From positions 33,484,501-33,548,500 of the forward strand of contig JAZHRO010000013.1 of the NCBI GenBank assembly GCA_037157565.1: 64,000 bases of DNA. Direction: 5' to 3'. This stretch comes from Thalassia testudinum (Eukaryota; Streptophyta; Magnoliopsida; Alismatales; Hydrocharitaceae). Under the pieces are notes generated by a model. It ran no database searches. It was not told the DNA's origin and saw only the letters and a program-made list of their open reading frames with translations. Both the position numbers and the translations under genes were made by a program. Below, piece by piece: positions 56,672-64,000 of the stretch (its first letter is position 1; the number at the start of each line of letters is the position of its first letter).

Positions 56672-59351
56672 TGTAAAGACCCATTTTGTTTTGACCCTTT
56701 TAAGACATCTATACTGTCAGCCAGACGTCTAGTCAAACGTCCGGACCCCTTCCTAGATGTCTGGAAATTGAAAATTTTGCATGCAGGGTCGGGTCTGTGC
56801 GCTGGCTACGCGCAGACAGCCTTCCTCTCTTCTTTCTCCTCCACCGAACTCTAGTTGCTCCCCTATATAACACCCCTCTCCCCCTTCCTCTCTCCTCCAC
56901 TCCATCACCACCACCTTCCTTCCTCTCCATTGCAGCGAGAGGGACGAGCGAGAGAGAGGGCGCGAAAGCGAGGAGCAAGGAGGAGAGGCGGTGTGAAGAG
57001 AGGAGAAGCTTGAGCTCGCGAGTTCATGGGAGCTCGCTGGAGGACGCACGGTCGGAGTGGCACGTGTGGGAGGAGTGCATCGGGGGAGTCGTCCTCGACA
57101 CTCCACTACAGTCGGAGCCGCAAACGAGGAGCCGCGGCTGCGCGCGGTGAGGGAAGCAGGAGGTAGCTCTGTTTCTGGGTTTTTCCTAGAATCAAATGTC
57201 TGGAGGGTCATCCAGACGACGAGTTGGAGGTCTGGTGACGACATCGGACGTCTGAAAGCAAGGTATTCGCGAAGGTACGTCATTTCCACTGCTACGGCCA
57301 TACAGGATGCACCACAGCAGGATTTGCTTGGCTAAAATAGGACGTGCTACTCTGTCGTGTGCAGGAGCAGCTTTGGGAAGACGCGCAGCACACCCTCCTA
57401 CGCGTTTCAGACGTCTGGATAGCTTACCAGACAATCGGAAGCACTCCCAGATGACTGGAGGAGAGGTCGGACGTCTGGAGCTGAGTCCAGACGGTCAAGT
57501 GGGGGTTCTGGAGGTCTGAAGTTAATGTAGAAATTTAAGGTGAGACCCTGGTGACTTTTAAGATGTCTGAACCTTGTGCCATACGTCTGATTTGGGTCTA
57601 TAGTTCTATTTTTGACTCATTTAGGGTTCGTTTGAGGTCCATTTTACGTAAGTAAGATATCAGTGGTTTCCTTGTGAGTTTCTTTACATGTAAGAAAACC
57701 TTATATAATGTTCTGAACGTTCCATTGCGATATGTTCCTTGGTGTAGGACTTCAATCTATTGCGTGTTCGGGGCTTGCAGAGGCACGTGAGCTTGCCGTT
57801 AGAGCCCCCAGTACTCCCAGATTATTTGGTAAAGTGGTTTCCCTTGTTTTAATTATAAAATATGAATGCATATGTGAAATTAGATAACTAAAAACCTAGG
57901 ATGTGGCATGAATCATAGGATAAGAAGTACTTGCACTGTTTGTATGCGTGTTTGAGATTGCAATTATAAATGAATGAATAGAATTGCAAATAATTGCCTA
58001 TTAATAATACGAGCTGCCTGTGAAATATAAAATGCCTATACTAATTAAACAGTTACCTGTGACATTACTTGTTGTATATGTTAAATTGTGGAAACACGAG
58101 CTGCATGTGTATAACACGAGAATGGAAATGTGAATAATGAAACCTGGTATGGAACAACATGGTGAATGTGAGCATGAACCCTACAGGGAATTAGGAGTAG
58201 AGCTCCTGTGGATGAATAGAATGGATCTGGAAATGTGAGTGGGAAGTATGCTGGCCCTTGAGTACGTAGTACCAAGGAGAGCGACTGCCCCCCGTTTAGT
58301 GTAGAGCGGAGCTAACCGCCTTTGGGTTGGGACCCTGAGTTAGGATTGGCCACTCTACACCGACTTCTGTTGGCTCTCGCATACACTGTACCGGGGAGAG
58401 CTACTAGTGTAGGGAGAGAGCTAGCCACCCCACGGGACTCGGGGTTCAGCTAGCCACCCTACACCAACTTGTTAGGCCCATTGGGCAAATCGGGGTAGTC
58501 AGACGAGGGTGCGCGGACTGTGGAGGGATGAGACCCCAGTTTGGTTCTAAGGGTCTAAACCCTTATTACTGAGAGGGCTAGGCCCTATACTATTCCGTGC
58601 TGTACTTTGGGCGCACCCGCTAGCTGAAATGACTGACCATGTGCCAGTGCGGGGTAGCTACCCATGCACTTATCGCACGTGCCGTAGTCACCGCTACGTC
58701 TGTCAGTGACCTCAGGGTGGTTGGCTGGGTGTAGGATCACCACGGGGGACTCTCCCGGTCAGGAGAGCACCACGTGCGCCTTCTACTCTTTGGAAAAAAC
58801 TACAATCAAGATCGTTTCCACGAGGAACATGCGAGATCAAGAAAGAGATCTGAAAGTAAACCAATGGGTGAAAAGAAATGACTTGTAAAATAAAATAAAT
58901 GGAAAAGATAAATTTACCTGTTAGCCTTTACTGCTTTAGTTAGTTGGTTACCACTCCACTCAGCGTTCGCTAACTCCGTTTTACTCATAACCCTTTACAG
59001 GTCCAGGAGTTGAGCAGCCTAAGTCAATGGTTGCAGAGGGTGCTGGGCCCAATCGAGCCTAGCAGTAGTTCCTGTTTTGTTGTACTCTCTGTTCTACTAG
59101 TGAGTTTAGACTGTTGTTACTGTTTCTGTTTCTGTACCTTGTTCTATTTTACTATTGTGGTGGTGATATATACTGTTAGTAGCTTTTACTTCCTTTACTG
59201 CCTGTACTCTTTTACTGTTAGTTACTTTGTATAGTGAATGTGATTTGCTTTCCTGTTTTTTGGTTATTTCTTTTTGGACGACTGGGTCTTGAGACTAGTC
59301 GAGTCGAGCCGATCTCGGGTCCTGTAGAGATTTGGGAACCAGGTCGTTACA
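56672..59351 (+). repeat. Complete solo Tekay LTR with TSD CGTAA
   Basis: TGTAAAGACCC to GTCGTTACA is flanked by perfect CGTAA copies (56667-56671 and 59352-59356). It is 2680 bp with no primer site after it, so it is a solo LTR left by recombination between two LTRs. A TATATAAC promoter box lies near 56863. About 15 words related to AGACGTCTGG are spread over its first kilobase. It is the reference for reading the LTR pieces at 1-1336, 6362-6839 and 17419-19443. Confidence 0.92.
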
Positions 59352-59680
59352 CGTAACCTTCACATTTCAACATTAACAACTTGAGCCCAGATTCAAGCAT
59401 AATTAAGAAGCAACCAACCTTGATAACTTATTGGTAGAAACCTAAGGAACACTCAAGTTCAAGTTATTAAGTAATAATTTTTAACTTTTTATGACCCACT
59501 ATTTAATTTCTTGAGTTTAAGATAACGCACTAGTTTTGAATATGTTGCACAAACATCCTAGGAAAGCATTTTACTAGGTCAATAGCATTATTTTTTAAGA
59601 AGGCACAACATCACATTTAACATCGGTAGTCTTTCAAAAAAATTGCTTACTATATGATAAATTATGTTTATTTCTTAAAA
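59352..59680. other. TRIM-like LTR remnant and AT-rich DNA
   Basis: Positions 59370-59510 resemble the minus TRIM LTR at 22104-22240 (CTTGAGCCCAGATTC, CTTGATAACTTATTGG, CAAGTTATTAAGTAATAA), with many changes. The rest has no recognised content. Confidence 0.45.
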
Positions 59681-60857
59681 AAAAAGGTAAAGGATGACTA
59701 TTTAAGGTTAACAAGCATCCACTTCAATCCTCCAAAACAAAGGAATTACAAGTTTTGTGACAAAAAAGAAGACAAGGCCAAAGCTTCTCTTACAACATTT
59801 TTGCCCCAAGAGTGACCCCTCAAAAGAACCCTCGATATGCAAAAACCAAATGAACCACAAAACTGCAGCAACCTTAATTTAAGCTAAACCTTCAGCTCGA
59901 ACTCCACCCCTAAATGCAGCCCAAAAGCTAGCCAAAGTATCCACTAAGTGGCTAGGCATGCCCTTTTGCTGCCACACCACCTTATTACATAAAAGGAAAA
60001 GCTACAAATAATCTTCCACAACTCCATGATAAAGGCAACACATCGTTTCTGCATCATATTCATTTTCTTCACCTAACTTTTGTCGCCAATCTCTCCCATC
60101 TAAGAAGCTATAGGAAAATTTCAACTTTTTGAGGGATTTACACTTTTCCAAATCAAGGAAAAATCTGAAGTGAGATCATAATCCATCACTCCATCAACAC
60201 CCATGAGAAGGCAATAAGCCCTTTTCACAGAAAACCTTCTCACATCAAGTTTGCAAATCATCAAACCTTGCCTTACCACCCTTGCTATCCAAGTTCCACC
60301 TGCACCATGGCTTAAAAGCTCCCCAAAGTCCATCAATGACTTCAACTTATCGCATTATAAGGAATATAATTTGGGCACCAAATTCACCAATAATTTGGAT
60401 CCCATTCGGTGATCTTTATAAAATTTGAATGTCCTTCCATGTCAAAAAAAGTGAGAGAAAATACTAGGATACTTTGTGCATAACCACTACCAAGAACCTC
60501 TAAGAGTTTAACCACCCACTTACTTAATAATGCATAATCAAAGTCCGACAACTTAAGAAACCAAGGCCTCCTGATTGCATTGACATGCATATCTCATTCC
60601 ATGCAACTAAGTGGACGAAATGATCAACCTGCTTAGTCCTTATCCTTTCAATTTTCTTAACGACCTTTCTTGGTGGTTTGAGAACCAACATCTGTAAAAA
60701 ATGATATAACATAGAGAACAAACTTGACAAAACCAAACAACAACCATAAGAAAGCAACTTTTCTTTCTACTTGCAAGTCTTTGCTCTATCTTCTCAATCA
60801 GAGGCAACCAAGCAACAGTAATCATTTGCTTCCCCTTCAATTGTAGGCAAAGGTAAA
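59681..60857 (-). mobile_element. LINE (L1 type) 3' part, cut by LTR-B copy d
   Basis: The minus strand reads LKGKQMITVAWLPLIEKIEQRLASRKK, then LSYGCCLVLSSLFSMLYHFLQMLVLKPPRKVVKKIERIRTK, WNEICMSMQSGGLGFLSCRTL, SHGAGGTWIARVVRQG and a C-terminal region to about 59800. This is the standard order downstream of the RT core in plant L1 elements. Frames are shifted several times. The tail TTTTTTTTTAAG lies near 59680. The 5' side stops at 60857 where LTR-B copy d begins. Confidence 0.83.
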
Positions 60858-63223
60858 TGATGAGAACCTCATCACGAATCCTAACTAGCACATTTTAACC
60901 TAATAAAGTGAACAAAAGCTCCTACACAACCTAAGGGAAGGACTATTTCAAGGAATTATTAATCTGATAATAGAACATGACACTAGGGGTAAAACTGTAA
61001 TTTTACCATTGTAGTGCATCAACGTAATTTCTAAGGGTCTATACATAGGTCAAGTGAACTTAATAAGAGAAAAAGTGGGATGGTTTGGCTAAAAAAGAGT
61101 TATGGAGAAATTCAGGAATTTAATGACATTCTGTAATCTTAAAACAAACTTACTTTAATTCACAAAGTTTCAGGCAAGATAAAAATTAACTAAAATCTCT
61201 AAAATTCATAGAAAAATATCCCCTAGGTTTTAACACCTTCTATTTGGCCTTTGGAACTTGTTTTGACCTAGATTGGGGTCCATACCCAATTTTTGACCTA
61301 ATTTGGGTTTTTATGCAGAATATCCAACTAAACGTGACCAAACCTAAAATCCAACTTCACCATTGGATTCCTTAGGTCCAGATTAGGTTTATACCAAAAT
61401 TTAGACCTAAGGCAAGGTCGTCTTAACCCACTTTACAATTTGGTCCTCAAAATTACTTTTTGACCCTCAACTTTTTAAAACCTTTGCGTTTATCCCCTCA
61501 ACTTCCTCGTCGTTTTATTCACTTTGGTCCCTCTGCCACTCACAGCAGAAGGCTATACCTTCGGCGACTTTGCGCGGAGGATGGCGCCTGATCTACATGG
61601 GGAGCCAGCCCCAGATTTGAAAGGGGAGCTCCCTATGGAGCCCCCTACCGCATGGGCTGCTCCCTATGCCTTGAAGCCCGCCATACCTCTCATGCAAACA
61701 CGACAGAGGTATGGGTGTCCGACTGACCATCCCTCCAGTGTGACTTTCCCACCGCTCTCGCGCGCCTCCTAGCCGTCCTTTGCCTATTTAAGGAGCGGCA
61801 CACCACGCCGCATCCTTCAAGCCCAATTTGGCCTGAGATCCCCGTCCAATTCATCTCCTCCCAACTCTGGCCATCTGCCCAGAGCTTCAGGCTACTCTTC
61901 CTCTCCTCTCTCGTCGCTCTGCCACAGTACGAGGGGCAGAGCTTCCTCCGCCGTCCTCCGCCACGCCGCACCGTACCAGCGAGCGCCCTCCAACCCCTCT
62001 TCCTCATCGCCATCTTCTTCCCTTGGGCGCCTTAGTTTCCGGTGTCGGCAGGCACCAGTTGCTCGCCCTCCGCCTCCCCCATTCACTCCTAACCTACCAG
62101 ATAAGTTGCCTTTACTCCCCTCTTTATTTCCCCTCTGTCAATTTGTTCTTTCAACCCATTGACTCCACTGTCCACCATCACCATCTCCACCTCCGACCAC
62201 CAACTCCGGCGAGGCCATTCCACCACCACAAATCGTTTCACCCATCGCCGACCGGTCCCTGAGCTTCACCACCTCCCACTGATCACCTCTTGCCTTTCCA
62301 CTCACCACGCCACCCACTGTAACCTTCGCCCGAACACACCCACCTGCACGCACACAGTGTGCCCTAGGCACACTCCCACAGGCATCCTCACGCCAAGCCA
62401 AACCCCAGGCCATCTTAGCCGTGCTCCGGCGAAGCCTGCTGAAGGTTCTGACAAGGCCGCAAGGCCGTGTTTGTGATTTCAGGGTCACGGCCCATTCTGC
62501 CATTGGCGTAGCAGCATGAAGCTTACTTGAAGCTTCGTCCAGGTCCAAGAGCTACATGCCAGTAGTCCTAAAGTGTGCGAACTTCCCTCGCGCACAGCTC
62601 TAGGCAGCCAATTGTCCTTGAAGGTCGAAGCATCAACCGCAATCGGTCGAAGAACCCTGCTGCGGACGTACGCGAACAAAGGTGGGACATTTAGTCCCAC
62701 CTCGAAACCTGACGAGTGGACGCAGGCGCTTAAATTGAAAAACTATATAGGGCTTATCTCCTCGAAAGCATGGGGTGAGGTCCCACTCACCTTCACCCGC
62801 CTCGTCCGTGGCCCAACCTCCGCGGACCTGGCGTGACCCGTTTACCTGACCCTGCACTCCTCGTCCACCACCGCACGTCGGTGGGCCTTATCCCGTGCGC
62901 ATACACCCGACCTGATAACCCTGTTGGCTCTGGGAGAGCGATGACCTGAGAGAGAAATAGAGAGAGAGAGACGCGGGGAGGGTAGGGGTAGGTTTTGCAT
63001 AACCGTGCTTGTGCGGGAAAGAGCCAAAGAAGAAGGAGGAAGAGGAAGCAGAAGAAGAAGAGAAGAGGAAGAGGCTAAGGACTTAGCCGCGCTAAGGAAG
63101 GAGTAGGAGCTGAAGAAGACGAAGGCACAGTGCAGAAGGAAAGGAAGAAAAAGAAGGTAGAAGCAGGAGCTGAAGAGGAAGAAAGAGTCAAAGAAGAAGA
63201 GAAGAACAGAGGAGGAAGTTGTT
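60858..63223 (+). repeat. LTR-B copy d (plus), truncated by copy e
   Basis: It starts TGATGAGAACCTCATCACG and contains the AT-rich U3, promoter, GC-rich leader, (GA)n block near 62955 and the start of the purine tract. It then stops where copy e begins. The plus-sense TATA box shows the LTR orientation directly. Its left flank is a LINE; the matching right flank is beyond the window. Confidence 0.78.
61681..61793 (+). promoter_or_regulatory. LTR-B copy d promoter: inverted repeat and TATA box
   Basis: Arms CCATACCTCT (61681-61690) and AGAGGTATGG (61705-61714) lie 71 bp before TATTTAAGG (61786-61794). The unit aligns without gaps to copy c read on the minus strand. Confidence 0.62.
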
Positions 63224-64000
63224 TGATGAGAACCTCATCATGAACCCTAACTAGCACATTTTGACATACTTAATTGTACAAAAGCTCCTACAAAACCTAA
63301 GGGAAAGCCTAAATCAGGTAATTGCAAATTTGAGTATAAAATAATACACAAGGGGTAAAACTGCAATTTTACCAATGCAGTACATGATCGGGATTTCTAA
63401 GGGTCTAAGACACAGGTCAAATGGGCATACTAAGAGAATAAGTGGGATGGATTGATCAGGAAAAGGTTATGACAAAATCTAGGAATTTAATGACATTCTG
63501 TAACCTTAAAACAAACCCACTTTAATTCACAAAGTTCCAGGTAAAATAAAAATCAATTAAACCCTCTAAAATTCATGAAAAAATATCCCCTATGGTTTAG
63601 AACCTTAAATTTGACCTTTGGAACCTATCTTGACCTAGATTGAGAACCATACCCAATTTTTGACCTAATTTAGGTTTTTGTGCAAAATGCCTTGTCAAAC
63701 ATGGTTAAACCTAAAATCCAACCTCACCATTGGATTCCTTAGGTCCAAATTAGAATTATACCAAAATTTGGACCTAAGGAAAGGTCACCTTGACCCCCTT
63801 TACAAAACGGTCCACAACAATTACTTTTTGACTCTTGCAGATACCCCCTACCTTTCTCGTCTCTTTCTTTAGACAAGTCCCTCTACCCCTGCACTGCGCA
63901 GGCCATACCTCCGGTGACTTTGCGCGGAGGATGGCACTGCACAGACCTGGGGAGTCGGCCCCAGATTTAAAAGGAGGACTCCTTGCGTTGTCCTCTTCTG
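63224..64000 (+). repeat. LTR-B copy e (plus), inserted in copy d, runs off window
   Basis: It starts TGATGAGAACCTCATCATG right after TTGTT in the purine tract of copy d. The visible 777 bp is U3, up to GGACTCCTTGCG. The end and the target duplication lie outside. Confidence 0.78.

Overview
This window is plant nuclear DNA. It is almost entirely nested transposable elements around one clearly intact gene. That gene, at about 25.5-27.6 kb on the + strand, is intronless and encodes a 697-residue P-class pentatricopeptide repeat (PPR) protein that resembles Arabidopsis At2g02150. Its coding sequence falls from very GC-rich at the 5' end to AT-rich at the 3' end. That gradient is typical of monocots, so a monocot is my best guess, but the species cannot be fixed from this window. 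I saw no bacterial genes, CRISPR array, rRNA gene or tRNA gene.

Left block (1-22 kb). A decayed Ty3/gypsy chromovirus of Tekay/Del type (1-6839) enters the window inside its 5' LTR. It carries gag-protease-RT-RNase H-integrase-chromodomain and ends in a 3' LTR that has lost about 2.2 kb. It sits in the first of several copies of a 2.7-kb LTR family, here called LTR-B, whose first 17 bases are palindromic. On the minus strand copy c contains a complete solo copy b (9458-12182, target-site duplication TTCGC) and copy a. An Athila-like gag remnant (14.3-15.65 kb) and RT remnant (20.86-21.72 kb) flank a plus-strand LTR-B, and that LTR-B is split by a second, rearranged Tekay fragment (15959-19443) whose LTR pieces form a large inverted repeat. 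Small TRIM-like LTRs follow at 22.1-22.9 kb.

Middle block (25.5-51.3 kb). The PPR gene is followed 355 bp downstream by a complete but dead Ty1/copia element (27956-34345, minus, TSD CTTTT), then a PIF/Harbinger-like nonautonomous element (35068-36070). Next comes a Russian-doll stack. Copia 2 (36644-51277, minus) contains copia 3 (39474-49491, plus). Copia 3 contains a 5.1-kb hAT-like composite (41853-46963) and a LINE tail. The hAT composite contains a gag-only LTR retrotransposon (TSD AATGT) and a TIR element, and the TIR element contains a 407-bp hAT MITE (TSD GTTGCTAG).

Right block (51.3-64 kb). This holds LINE 3' fragments, about 4 kb of unassigned low-copy-looking DNA, a complete 2680-bp solo Tekay LTR with a perfect CGTAA duplication (56672-59351), a minus-strand LINE, and two more plus-strand LTR-B copies, one inserted in the other.

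No gene system in the usual sense is present. The most interesting signal is in LTR-B: a U3 inverted repeat about 70 bp upstream of the TATA box whose arms differ between copies by compensatory changes. The other highlights are the coding-frame-verified nesting history and the inverted Tekay LTR pair.
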